Assembly: GCA_023666335.1 (NCBI GenBank)
Contig: JAMPCE010000002.1
Span: 1-64,000, forward strand
Source of the DNA: a bacterium
GTDB lineage: Bacteria > Bacillota > Clostridia > Lachnospirales > Lachnospiraceae
DNA: 64,000 nt
Direction: 5' to 3'
Shown: positions 42,816 to 52,091 of the stretch, piece after piece
Layout: every line of letters starts with the position of its first letter
Numbering within the stretch: the stretch's first letter is position 1
Translations under genes and position numbers: made by a program
Notes under the pieces: generated by a model
Database searches by the model: none
What the model was told of the DNA's origin: nothing
What the model saw: only the letters and a program-made list of their open reading frames with translations

Positions 42816-44569
42816 CTCTCGTACAGTTTCGCATAGAACCCTCTCTTTGCAAGTAACGTCTCATGATCTCCCTGCTCGATGATATTGCCGTCCCGCATCA
42901 CGAGGATCACATCCGCCTCGCGTATGGTGGAAAGGCGGTGCGCCACAATAAAGCTGGTCCTGCCCTGCATCATGGTCGCAAACGCTTTCTGGATCCGCAT
43001 CTCCGTCCTGGTATCAATGGAAGAAGTCGCCTCGTCCAGAATCAGCATCGGCGGCAGGCAGAGCATCACTCTGGTAATGCACAGAAGCTGCTTCTGTCCC
43101 TGGGAAAGGCTTCCGCCGTCCTCACCGATCACCGTGTCATACCCCTTGGAAAGCCGCTTGATAAAGCTGTGCGCATGGGAGGCTTTGGCGGCGGCAATCA
43201 CTTCCTCGTCCGTGGCGTCCGGCTTTCCCATCACGATATTGTCTCGGATCGTTCCGGCTTTCAGCCATGTCTCCTGCAATACCATGCCGTAGTTTTCCCG
43301 CAGGCTCTTGCGCGTCACTTCCCTGATATCCGCCCCGTCCACACAGATCTTTCCGGCATCCACGTCGTAAAACCGCATCAGCAGATTGATCACCGTGGTC
43401 TTTCCGCAGCCCGTCGGTCCCACGATCGCCACCCGCTGTCCGGGTTTGACGGCAAGGTTAAAGTCCGTGATCAGTTTCCTGTCCGGCACATAGGAGAAAT
43501 CCACATGGGAAAGTTCCACCCGCCCCGTTACATCATGCAGCCGGGCAGCGTTTTCCGGCTCCGGCGGCTGCGGCGTCTCCTCGATCAGCTCAAAGATCCG
43601 CGCGGCGCAGGCAAGCGCGTTCTGCAGTTCCGTCACCACGCCCGAAATTTCATTAAAAGGTTTGGTATACTGATTCGCATAGGTAAGAAAGCAGGAAAGC
43701 TGTCCCACGCTGATACCGCCGCGGATCGCATAGAGTGCGCCGACCACCGCCACGCCCGCGTACACCAGATTGTTGACAAAGCGGGTCGCCGGATTGGTCA
43801 GCGAAGAGTAAAAGATCGCCCGCAGGGAACACGCCCCCAGCCGCTCGTTGATCTCGTCGAACTGCACAAGCGCCTCGTCTTCATGGGAGAAAGCCTGCAC
43901 CACTTTCTGGTTCCCCACCATCTCCTCGATCAGCGCCGTCTGCTCGCCCCGCGTCTCCGACTGGAGCTTGAACATGGTGTAAGTGCGCTTCGCGATAAAG
44001 CCCGCCACGAAAAATGACAGTGGTGTCACCACAACAACGACACCCGTGACGGTCACATTGACACGCAGCATAAAGCCCAGCGTCCCCAGAATGGTGATAA
44101 CGCCCGTAAAGAACTGCGTAAAGCCCATCAGCAGACCGTCCGCAAACTGGTCCACATCCGCGATCACACGGCTGACCACCTCGCCGTAGGAATGCCCGTC
44201 GATATATTTGAGCGGCAGAATCTCCAGTTTTCGAAACGCCTCGTCCCGAATATCCTGCACGATGCGGTAGGTCATCCTGTTATTGCACACATTCATGATC
44301 CACTGTGCAAGGGCGGTTGCCGCCACGATGACCGCCATCTGCTTTAAGATGCCGAAGATCGCCGGAAAATCCACTTCCCCCGGTCCGATCACCCTGTCAA
44401 TGACTCTACCGGTCAATATCGGAAAATACAGGGTGAGCGCCACCGTCACCGTCGCCATCACAATAGACGCCGCCAGTTCAAACCAATATTTCCTGATATA
44501 GCGCAGAACCTTTTTGAAAGTCTCTTTCTGTCCCGCTCGCTTTCCCATCTCATGCACCTCATTTGCCAT
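42800..44569 (-). CDS. ABC exporter, half-transporter subunit 2
   Basis: A 589-residue half-transporter: six transmembrane helices (~25-310) and an ATPase with Walker A GPTGCGKT, signature LSQGQKQLLCI and Walker B LILDEATS. It pairs with the upstream gene to form a heterodimeric multidrug- or peptide-type exporter. The start at 44569 (MANEVHEMG) is 5 bp after the partner's stop; a longer frame reaching back into the partner gene lacks homology. It contains a TGACA-N4-TGTCA word at 44015 and a one-mismatch TTGAC word at 44400. Confidence 0.9.
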   Translation of the reverse strand: MANEVHEMGKRAGQKETFKKVLRYIRKYWFELAASIVMATVTVALTLYFPILTGRVIDRVIGPGEVDFPAIFGILKQMAVIVAATALAQWIMNVCNNRMTYRIVQDIRDEAFRKLEILPLKYIDGHSYGEVVSRVIADVDQFADGLLMGFTQFFTGVITILGTLGFMLRVNVTVTGVVVVVTPLSFFVAGFIAKRTYTMFKLQSETRGEQTALIEEMVGNQKVVQAFSHEDEALVQFDEINERLGACSLRAIFYSSLTNPATRFVNNLVYAGVAVVGALYAIRGGISVGQLSCFLTYANQYTKPFNEISGVVTELQNALACAARIFELIEETPQPPEPENAARLHDVTGRVELSHVDFSYVPDRKLITDFNLAVKPGQRVAIVGPTGCGKTTVINLLMRFYDVDAGKICVDGADIREVTRKSLRENYGMVLQETWLKAGTIRDNIVMGKPDATDEEVIAAAKASHAHSFIKRLSKGYDTVIGEDGGSLSQGQKQLLCITRVMLCLPPMLILDEATSSIDTRTEMRIQKAFATMMQGRTSFIVAHRLSTIREADVILVMRDGNIIEQGDHETLLAKRGFYAKLYESQFAS

Positions 44570-44573
44570 ACTC

Positions 44574-46409
44574 TCACGCTTCTTTCGGGAACTGCGAATA
44601 GTATATCTCCTGATACACCTCGCACCCTTGCAGCAATTCCTCATGCGTTCCGACGCCCGCCATCTCCCCATCCTCCAGCACGATGATCTGATCCGCATGA
44701 CGGATGGAAGAAGCCCGCTGTGACACGATAAAGACCGTGGTTTCTCCGGGCAGTTCCCGGATCGCCGCCCGCAGCGCCGCCTCCGTCGCATAATCAAGAG
44801 CGGAAGCGCTGTCGTCCAGAATCAATATCTCGGGATTTCCCACCAGCGCCCGCGCAATCGTAAGGCGCTGTCTCTGCCCGCCGGAGAGATTGCGCCCCTC
44901 CTGCGCTACGGGCGCGTCAAGACCGCCCTCTTTCGCCTCCACAAACGCTTTCGCCTGCGCTTTTGTCAGCGCTTCCCACAATTCCCCGTCCGTGGCGTCT
45001 TTCCTGCCCCACAGGAGATTTTCGCGGATCGTCCCCCGGAAAAGGACCGCCCGCTGCAGCACGACGCCCACCTTTTCCCGCAGTTCTTCCATGCCGTAGG
45101 TCTTCACGTCCCTGCCGTCTATACGCACCGATCCTTTCGTCGCATCGTAAAAACGGGGGATCAGATTGACCAGCGAAGACTTGCCGGAACCGGTCCCGCC
45201 GATCACGCCCACGGTCTGCCCTTTCTCCACGCGGATATGGATATCCGAGAGGGATTCGGCTCCCGCCCCCGCATAGAGCAGATGCACATGCTCGAACTCC
45301 ACAGCCGCAGGCATCTCATGCTGCTCCGCTGCCGACACCGTGCTCTCGCCCGCAGACATCCCTTTCCGCTCCGCTGCGACCGCTTTTCCGTCCTGCCCTG
45401 CCGTCCCGTCTGCTGACACCCCTTTCACACCTGACGCTGAAACAGCGTTCTCCCCCCACTGCATGGAAGATTCCACCTCAAAAATGCTCTCGATGCGGTT
45501 TCCACAGGCAAGCGCCTTGGTGATGAGGATGATGAGATTCGCGAGTTTTACCAGCTCCACGAGAATCTGGGACATATAGTTGACCAGCGCCACCACCTGC
45601 CCCTGGGAAATGCTCGCCTCGTCCACGCGGACAGCTCCCGTATAGAGCAGGACGATGGTTGCTGCATTGACGATAACGTAAGTGACCGGATTAGTCAATG
45701 CAGACAGTTTGCCCGCAAAAAGCTGCATCGTCGTCAATGCACCGTTTTTTTGCTCAAACTGTTCGATCTCTTCCGCTTCCTTATGAAAAGCGCGGATCAC
45801 CCGCGCGCCCGTGAGATTTTCTCTTGTTGTAAGAAGCACCGCATCAAGCCCCGCCTGCACTTTTTTGTACAGAGGCATGGTGATCATCATAATCCCGAAG
45901 ACCACCACGGCGAGGAGCGGTATCGTCACCACAAAAATGAGCGCCGCCTTCACGTCGATGAGAAACGCCATGATCATCGCACCGAACACGATGAAAGGCG
46001 AACGCAGAAACAGGCGCAGCACCATATTCACGCCGTTCTGCACCTGGTTTACATCGGAGGTCATCCGCGTGATCAGCGTGGACGTCCCCAGCGTGTCGAT
46101 CTCCGTAAAGGAAAGCGTCTGGATATGGTCGAAGAGCGCATGCTTTAATTTGGTGGAAAAACCCACCGCCGCCTTTGCCGCAAAATACTGCGCCGTGATG
46201 GAACAGACAAGACCGATCAGCCCCAGCGCCGCCAGAAGCGCGCCCGAGCGGAGCACGACGCCGCTGTCCGCCAGCCGGATGCCCCGGTCAATGATATCCG
46301 CCATCACAAACGGCACGAACAGTTCAAACGTGGCTTCCAGCATCTTAAAGAGCGGCGCCAGAACCGTCTCCTTTTTATAATCTTTCAGATATACCAGCAG
46401 TTTTTTCAT
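44574..46409 (-). CDS. ABC exporter, half-transporter subunit 1, with low-complexity insert
   Basis: A 611-residue half-transporter with six helices (~15-300) and an ATPase (Walker A GGTGSGKS, signature LSGGQRQRLTIARAL, Walker B ILILDDSAS). The Walker B ends in Asp rather than the catalytic Glu found in its partner, so this site is probably the degenerate one of a heterodimeric exporter. Between the membrane and ATPase domains is an unusual Ala/Gly/Ser-rich insert of ~50 residues (about 325-375: AVSASGVKGVSADGTAG and on). Substrate unknown. Confidence 0.9.
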   Translation of the reverse strand: MKKLLVYLKDYKKETVLAPLFKMLEATFELFVPFVMADIIDRGIRLADSGVVLRSGALLAALGLIGLVCSITAQYFAAKAAVGFSTKLKHALFDHIQTLSFTEIDTLGTSTLITRMTSDVNQVQNGVNMVLRLFLRSPFIVFGAMIMAFLIDVKAALIFVVTIPLLAVVVFGIMMITMPLYKKVQAGLDAVLLTTRENLTGARVIRAFHKEAEEIEQFEQKNGALTTMQLFAGKLSALTNPVTYVIVNAATIVLLYTGAVRVDEASISQGQVVALVNYMSQILVELVKLANLIILITKALACGNRIESIFEVESSMQWGENAVSASGVKGVSADGTAGQDGKAVAAERKGMSAGESTVSAAEQHEMPAAVEFEHVHLLYAGAGAESLSDIHIRVEKGQTVGVIGGTGSGKSSLVNLIPRFYDATKGSVRIDGRDVKTYGMEELREKVGVVLQRAVLFRGTIRENLLWGRKDATDGELWEALTKAQAKAFVEAKEGGLDAPVAQEGRNLSGGQRQRLTIARALVGNPEILILDDSASALDYATEAALRAAIRELPGETTVFIVSQRASSIRHADQIIVLEDGEMAGVGTHEELLQGCEVYQEIYYSQFPKEA

Positions 46410-46440
46410 CGTATCCGTTCCTATCCGTTATTACCGAAGA

Positions 46441-47526
46441 TCATTGCAGATATTCGCTTGTCTGCTCTTTGATCTCGCCGCTGATGCGCCGCACTTCGCT
46501 CGACGGCGCATAATCTTCCGCGGGGTAAAGTATCTGGTGAAGCTGCAAGACGTTCTCTTCCAGATCCATCGGGATCACGCAGCTTCCCTTGCTCCCCACA
46601 TTGGCGCCGGCTCTGCCGCCCGCAAACGGGAAGCCGTCGCTTGCCGTCACGCGGTATCCCGCAACGCTCCCCAGCACGCTCAGGATCTCGTTGGCGTCCA
46701 GAGAGGTCTCCACCTGGGGCAGGACGGCATTGACCAAATTAGTCAATTCACGGATGGAAGCGCTGCGCGCCTTATCCATCATAGCCGCGAGCACCTGCCT
46801 CTGCCGCTCCGCCCGCCGGAAATCATCACCCTTTGTGTAGCGGATCCGGCAGTATGCCGTAGCCTGCATCCCGTTTAAGGTCTGCCTGCCGCTCTTGTCC
46901 ACGGGGATATAATCGACGTTCAGTTCCTCCGCCATACAGAGCTGGTAATTATTCAAATGCGAGATCTCCGCATCCGTCACCTCGATCTCCACGCCGCCCA
47001 GCGCATTGACCGCATCGATCAATCCGGAAAAGCCGATGGTCACATAGTCCGTGATCGCCAGATCGAGATTGCGGTTCAACATATTGATCGCCTGCTCGGG
47101 ACCGCCCCGGGCATAAGCCGTGTTGCATTTATTGTAACTATCGTTTCCCAGATTCAGATAAGTATCCCGAAACACGGAGATCAGTTTGATCTCCTGCGTG
47201 TCCTGATCGATGCTGGCGATCATGATGGTGTCGCTCCTCGTGCCTTTCCCCAGCTCGCCGTCTCTGGCGTCCACGCCGAAAAGCGCGATGTTGCGGCAGC
47301 CTTTTTTCTCTTCCTTTTTCTCGGCTTTCGGTTTCTTGTTTTCCGTCGGTTCCTGCTTTACGATCTCTTCATTGACATGAATCTGCTCCCGGTCAATCGT
47401 TTTATGATTGACTTCTCTGGTCATTACAATGACTGCATACATCATGCCGATGGAGAGGAGCAATACGACAATCTCCACGATCAGAAGCGGAATGCCTCCC
47501 CGGAAGCCTCGCTTTCTCTTATCCAT
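46441..47526 (-). CDS. LytR-CpsA-Psr (LCP) family cell wall glycopolymer transferase
   Basis: Membrane enzyme of 361 residues that transfers lipid-linked glycopolymers to peptidoglycan. A helix at ~14-36 is followed by a charged KPKAEKKEEKKG linker and the LCP domain (about 75-300), with GTRSDTIMIASID, the arginine in SVFRDTYLNLG and the late CRIRYTKGDDFRRAERQ block. The start at 47526 follows AAAGGAG. A perfect TTGAC-N7-GTCAA word lies at 46730 and a one-mismatch word at 47006. Confidence 0.92.
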   Translation of the reverse strand: MDKRKRGFRGGIPLLIVEIVVLLLSIGMMYAVIVMTREVNHKTIDREQIHVNEEIVKQEPTENKKPKAEKKEEKKGCRNIALFGVDARDGELGKGTRSDTIMIASIDQDTQEIKLISVFRDTYLNLGNDSYNKCNTAYARGGPEQAINMLNRNLDLAITDYVTIGFSGLIDAVNALGGVEIEVTDAEISHLNNYQLCMAEELNVDYIPVDKSGRQTLNGMQATAYCRIRYTKGDDFRRAERQRQVLAAMMDKARSASIRELTNLVNAVLPQVETSLDANEILSVLGSVAGYRVTASDGFPFAGGRAGANVGSKGSCVIPMDLEENVLQLHQILYPAEDYAPSSEVRRISGEIKEQTSEYLQ

Positions 47527-47601
47527 ACTGACTCCTTTGTCAGACTTTACTTTCTTTTGCGCAGATCGGTAAATCCCCCTCATCGTACCATAGAAAGCCC
47601 T

Positions 47602-48972
47602 CTAAATCAAGTCGATGGCTTCGCGCACCGTTTTTACGCCGATCAGTCTGATCCCCGTTTTCTCCCGAATCTGCCCCACGTTGCTCTCCGGCAGAACGCA
47701 GGTGGTAAACCCGAGTTTCACCGCCTCCGCCACCCGCTGCGAAGCCTGTGAAACGCCCCGCACTTCGCCGCTTAGACCGATCTCCCCGAAAACAAGGGTC
47801 TTGTCATCGACCGCCCTGTTCTTAAAGCTGGAAGCCGCCGCCATCACCACACCCAGATCGATCGCCGGCTCCGCGATCCGCATACCGCCCGCCAGATTCA
47901 CATAAGCGTCGCAGTCCGCCATTTGCAGGTTCAGCCGCTTTTCCAGCACCGCCATCAAAAGGTTTAAGCGGTTGAAGTCCATCCCCGTCGCCTGTCTTCT
48001 GGGAATCCCGAAATTACTGTGGCAGACCAGCGCCTGAATCTCCAAAAGGATGGGTCTTGTTCCCTCCATGCTGCAAGAGACCACGGAACCGCTCGCCCCC
48101 TCGGGCTTGCCGCTCAACATAAACTCGGAGGCGTTCTTTACCTCCGCCAGTCCCTCCTCGCGCATCTCAAAGACGCCGATCTCATTCGTGGAACCGAAGC
48201 GGTTCTTTACCCCGCGCAGGATACGGTAGGAAGCGTGCCTGTCACCCTCGAAATACAGCACGGTGTCCACCATATGTTCCAGCACCCGCGGTCCCGCCAC
48301 CGTCCCCTCCTTTGTCACATGCCCCACGATAAAGATGGATATGCCGAGCCCTTTCGCCAGCTGCAGCAGCACGTTTGTGGACTCCCGTACCTGGGAAACG
48401 CTGCCGGGCGCGGACGATATCTCCTCGTGGTACATGGTCTGGATGGAGTCGATCACCGCCACCATCGGTCTCTGCTTTTTTAAGCTCTGCTCCACCGTCT
48501 CCAGATTGGTCTCGCACAAAAGGAGGAGATCGTCCGAAAAGTCTCCGATCCGATTGGCGCGGAGCTTGATCTGCTGTAAGGATTCCTCCCCCGAAATATA
48601 GAGGACTTTCTTTCCGTCCGCCGCCAGATAGCGGCACACCTGCAAGAGCAGGGTCGATTTTCCGATGCCCGGATCGCCGCCCACAAGCGTGAGCGACCCC
48701 GGCACCAGCCCGCCGCCCAGCACCCGATCAAGCTCTGCGATGTGCGTGGTCATGCGCTCGCTTTCACTTAAGTCCACCGCTGCCAGATTCACAGGCTCCG
48801 CCCCGCGCAGGCCGGGCAGCGCATCGGCGCCCCGTCTGCTGCCGCTCTTTGCCGGAGCCGGTTCTTCCACCATCGTATTCCACTCTTTGCAGCCGGGACA
48901 CTGTCCCAGCCACTTCGCGGACTCGTGACCGCAGTTTTGGCAGTAAAATATCGTCGCTTTTCCCTTTGCCAT
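47602..48972 (-). CDS. radA: DNA repair protein RadA
   Basis: A 456-residue recombination factor that helps extend RecA-made joints. The N-terminal zinc finger is CQNCG...CPGC, Walker A is GGDPGIGKST, the diagnostic KNRFGSTNE motif is present, and the C-terminal Lon-like domain is complete. Length equals the family norm. The start at 48972 (MAKGKATIF) follows GGAGGG. In many Firmicutes radA is close to clpC, as here. Confidence 0.95.
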   Translation of the reverse strand: MAKGKATIFYCQNCGHESAKWLGQCPGCKEWNTMVEEPAPAKSGSRRGADALPGLRGAEPVNLAAVDLSESERMTTHIAELDRVLGGGLVPGSLTLVGGDPGIGKSTLLLQVCRYLAADGKKVLYISGEESLQQIKLRANRIGDFSDDLLLLCETNLETVEQSLKKQRPMVAVIDSIQTMYHEEISSAPGSVSQVRESTNVLLQLAKGLGISIFIVGHVTKEGTVAGPRVLEHMVDTVLYFEGDRHASYRILRGVKNRFGSTNEIGVFEMREEGLAEVKNASEFMLSGKPEGASGSVVSCSMEGTRPILLEIQALVCHSNFGIPRRQATGMDFNRLNLLMAVLEKRLNLQMADCDAYVNLAGGMRIAEPAIDLGVVMAAASSFKNRAVDDKTLVFGEIGLSGEVRGVSQASQRVAEAVKLGFTTCVLPESNVGQIREKTGIRLIGVKTVREAIDLI

Positions 48973-49034
48973 CCTTCCCTCCGTGTCGAAACGCCGCACC
49001 ATTTCATCAAGGCGCTTCCGCAGCACATACGAAA

Positions 49035-49078
49035 GGACCTCTCAACCGAATGTGACACACATGTCAGTTGAAAGGTCC
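49035..49078 (-). terminator. Terminator-like hairpin upstream of radA
   Basis: GGACCTTTCAACTGACA pairs with a slightly imperfect complement ending GGTTGAGAGGTCC, followed on the minus strand by TTTCG. Its loop region contains a TGACA-N4-TGTCA word. It would end the transcript of the small gene upstream. Confidence 0.65.
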
Positions 49079-49095
49079 ATTGTCCCACAGACCGT

Positions 49096-49506
49096 CTACT
49101 TCACGATCCTGACCTCCGCCTTGCCTGTACTTGACAGTTCCACGCTGATACTCAGCTTGCCGCTCAGGTTCGTCTTCATCTCCCCGACGCTTACGCCGTT
49201 GACATACACCGTATACGCGGTATCCTCCAAAAGCCCCACGGTGATCTGCGCGTCCTCATCGCCCTCCACCGTAAAGGTAAGCCCCTCTTCCGTCTCGCAA
49301 AAAGCGTTGACGCTGGTGCCCGGCTCCGACTCGTAGGCAAACATCCCGTTCTTTTCCAGCTTTGTCAGCTCCTTGAACGTCTTCACCTTATACAGGTTGC
49401 CGCCGTGCTCATAATCCTCCTTTTTTGCCTTGGCAGCCAGCGTATGATTGCCAAAACTGATCGTCCCGTCACTTTCCGCGCGCAATAACTCTTCTACTAC
49501 AGCCAT
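49096..49506 (-). CDS. Small conserved Lachnospiraceae-type protein (sometimes labelled endosialidase)
   Basis: A 136-residue, probably beta-rich protein starting MAVVEELLRAESDGTISFGN. Near-identical small proteins are common in Lachnospiraceae and have been labelled endosialidase, but no catalytic motif of that enzyme is visible and the name is doubtful. The C-terminal half (ITVGLLEDTAYTVYVNG) looks like an Ig-like or carbohydrate-binding fold. No signal peptide. The start follows AGGAGG. Confidence 0.65.
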   Translation of the reverse strand: MAVVEELLRAESDGTISFGNHTLAAKAKKEDYEHGGNLYKVKTFKELTKLEKNGMFAYESEPGTSVNAFCETEEGLTFTVEGDEDAQITVGLLEDTAYTVYVNGVSVGEMKTNLSGKLSISVELSSTGKAEVRIVK

Positions 49507-49566
49507 CGCTCTTTCCTCCTAAGTCTTTTTGTTCTTACAGATCCTTTCCCTGTTATGGTCTGTTTT

Positions 49567-52020
49567 TCAAACCTTTGCGGCTTTCACCGTAAAGGTTATC
49601 TTCTTATTCTTCATACCCACAGCCACCCAGTCGCCGCTCTTGACACGCCCGGCAAGGATCTCCTCCGCGAGCGCATCCTCGATCTCCGACTGGATCGCGC
49701 GTTTCATGGGTCTTGCCCCCATCTTCACGTCCATGTGCTTTTCGATCAGATACTCTTTCACCGGCGAACCGATGGTCAGCTCGATATTCATCTGCTCTTT
49801 GCAGCGCTTTGCCAGATTCTTTGCAAGCAGCGTGACGATCGCTTTCATATCGTCCCGATTTAACGGGTGGAAGACCATGATCTCGTCGATCCTGTTGATG
49901 AACTCCGGCTTAAAGAGGCGTTTTACCTCCTCCATCACCTTGTCCCTCATCTTGTCATAGCTCTGCTTTTCCGTCTCCGCCGCGCCAAAGCCCAGATTCT
50001 TCGGGTCGATGATGCGCTGTGCTCCGGCGTTCGAAGTCATGATGAGGATCGTGTTCTTAAAGCTCACTTTCCGCCCTTTCGAGTCGGTGATATGCCCGTC
50101 GTCCAATACCTGCAACAGGACGTTGAACACATCCGGATGCGCTTTTTCGATCTCGTCAAAGAGCACCACGGAATACGGATTTCTCCGAATCTTCTCGGAA
50201 AGCTGACCGCCCTCCTCAAAGCCGACATAGCCCGGCGGCGAACCGATCATCTTCGACACGGAATGCCCCTCCATATACTCCGACATATCCACGCGGATCA
50301 GCGCATTTTCCGAACCGAACATGGCTTCCGCCAAAGCTTTCGACAATTCCGTCTTCCCCACACCCGTAGGTCCCAGAAACAGGAATGACCCAATCGGTCG
50401 ATTTGGATCCTGCAATCCCACTCTGCCGCGCCGCATAGCCTTCGCCACTGCCACCACAGCCTCCTCCTGACCGATCACCCGCTTATGCAGGATGGATTCC
50501 AGCTTTAAGAGCCGTTCGCTTTCTTTCTCCGCCAGTTTCTTGACAGGGATCTTCGTCCAGAGAGCGACGACCTCCGCGATCTCGTTTTCTCCCACCACAT
50601 AAGCGCGGTTTAGCTCTTCCTGCTCCATGCGCTTCACCAGACGCTCATACTTTTTGATATAACTCTCCTGCTGTTTCTTTAATTCCGCCGCCTGCGTGAA
50701 CGCCTCCATACGGATCGACCGCTCGATCTGCAGGTCGATCTTATCGATCGCCTCCGAGAGTTCCTGTAACTTATCGGGCTGTTTCGTCACATGCAGCCGC
50801 ACCGCCGCCGAGGCTTCGTCGATCAGGTCGATCGCCTTGTCCGGCAGATTTCTGTCGTTGATATAGCGCGCCGAGAGAGCCACCGCCGCGCTGATCGCCT
50901 CGGGCGTAATTGTGACTCTGTGGTGCTCCTCATACTTATGCGCAATGCCGCGCAGGATGTTTTCCGTCTCCGCGATCGTCGGTTCCTCCACCGTCACCGG
51001 ATGGAATCTGCGCTCCAATGCGGCGTCCCGCTCCACATATTTGCGGTACTCGACTATAGTGGTCGCGCCGATCAGCTGGATCTCCCCCCTTGCAAGAGAG
51101 GGTTTCAGGATATTGGAAGCGTCGATCGCTCCCTCCGCGCCGCCCGCGCCGATGATGGTGTGCATCTCGTCCAAAAACAGGATGATATTGCCGTCGTCGA
51201 TCACTTCTTTGATGACCTTTTTGATCCGCTCCTCAAACTCGCCGCGGTATTTGCTGCCCGCTACCATACCGGAGAGATCCAGCGTCAAAAGCCTTTTATT
51301 CTGCACCGTGAAAGGTACGTCCCCCGTCACGATCCTCGCGGCAAGCCCCTCTACAACAGCCGTCTTGCCGACGCCCGGCTCGCCCACCAGACAGGGATTG
51401 TTCTTGGTGCGGCGGGAAAGGATCTGCACCACTCTCGTGATCTCCTCCTCCCTGCCGATCACCGGATCGAGTTTTCCTTCTCTGGCAAGCGCCGTCAGAT
51501 CTCTGCTGTAATGGTCTAAGGTCGAAGTGTTTCCCTTTTTCTTATTCTGCTTTCTGCCGAGATCTTCTTTGTAAAGACCGCCGTCCTCGCCCATAGCCAC
51601 CAGCACGTCCACATAGAGTTTCTGCACGGAGATGCCCATCGTATTGAGGAGCCTTACCGCTACGTTTTCCCCCTCTTTTAAGAGGGCAAGCAGGATGTGT
51701 TCCGTCCCTGTCCTCTCGCTGCGGAATCGGTCCGCCTGCCTGTGCGCCTCTTCCAGGATCGCCTGCGCCCTGGGGGAATACCCGTCCCGCTCCGCGATCA
51801 GCACCGAGGTCTCCGGCACGAGCAGATCCTTGATCAGTTCCTTTAACTGCACAACATCCACGCCGTTATTCTGCAGAACCGTGGCTGCAACGCCCGTATT
51901 CTCCCGCAGAAGACCGAGCAAAATATGCTCGCTCCCCACATAGCTCTGCCGCAGGCTTCTTGCCGCCCGCTCCGCAAGAGCAAGCGCCGCCCTCGCCTTA
52001 TCCGTAAATTGTGGCTGCAT
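49567..52020 (-). CDS. clpC: ATP-dependent chaperone ClpC (Clp/HSP100 class I)
   Basis: An 817-residue protein-unfolding ATPase that feeds ClpP. Two N-terminal Clp repeats (1-145) are followed by AAA domain 1 (GEPGVGKT), a UVR-type middle domain (~415-460) and AAA domain 2 ([18 protein letters not shown]). No ctsR, mcsA or mcsB lies beside it, and I saw no CtsR-type heptad repeat upstream. The leader contains TATAAT about 30 bases before the start, which follows GAAAGGAATGAAGGA. Confidence 0.95.
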   Translation of the reverse strand: MQPQFTDKARAALALAERAARSLRQSYVGSEHILLGLLRENTGVAATVLQNNGVDVVQLKELIKDLLVPETSVLIAERDGYSPRAQAILEEAHRQADRFRSERTGTEHILLALLKEGENVAVRLLNTMGISVQKLYVDVLVAMGEDGGLYKEDLGRKQNKKKGNTSTLDHYSRDLTALAREGKLDPVIGREEEITRVVQILSRRTKNNPCLVGEPGVGKTAVVEGLAARIVTGDVPFTVQNKRLLTLDLSGMVAGSKYRGEFEERIKKVIKEVIDDGNIILFLDEMHTIIGAGGAEGAIDASNILKPSLARGEIQLIGATTIVEYRKYVERDAALERRFHPVTVEEPTIAETENILRGIAHKYEEHHRVTITPEAISAAVALSARYINDRNLPDKAIDLIDEASAAVRLHVTKQPDKLQELSEAIDKIDLQIERSIRMEAFTQAAELKKQQESYIKKYERLVKRMEQEELNRAYVVGENEIAEVVALWTKIPVKKLAEKESERLLKLESILHKRVIGQEEAVVAVAKAMRRGRVGLQDPNRPIGSFLFLGPTGVGKTELSKALAEAMFGSENALIRVDMSEYMEGHSVSKMIGSPPGYVGFEEGGQLSEKIRRNPYSVVLFDEIEKAHPDVFNVLLQVLDDGHITDSKGRKVSFKNTILIMTSNAGAQRIIDPKNLGFGAAETEKQSYDKMRDKVMEEVKRLFKPEFINRIDEIMVFHPLNRDDMKAIVTLLAKNLAKRCKEQMNIELTIGSPVKEYLIEKHMDVKMGARPMKRAIQSEIEDALAEEILAGRVKSGDWVAVGMKNKKITFTVKAAKV

Positions 52021-52091
52021 CAGTCCTTCATTCCTTTCCGATCGTTTCCTCTATTATAAAGCATACACTTCTTTTTCGGAAATAAACCGAT

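Noticed and set aside
42863-44017. 384-codon plus-strand frame opposite the ABC exporter
   Set aside because: Antisense shadow of a well-defined ABC protein; no domain or start signal.
49096-49506. Endosialidase function for the small protein
   Set aside because: No sialidase motif, far too short, and no signal peptide; the name appears to be inherited.
52021-52091. CtsR or CIRCE operator upstream of clpC
   Set aside because: I looked for GGTCAAA-type repeats and the CIRCE inverted repeat and saw neither.
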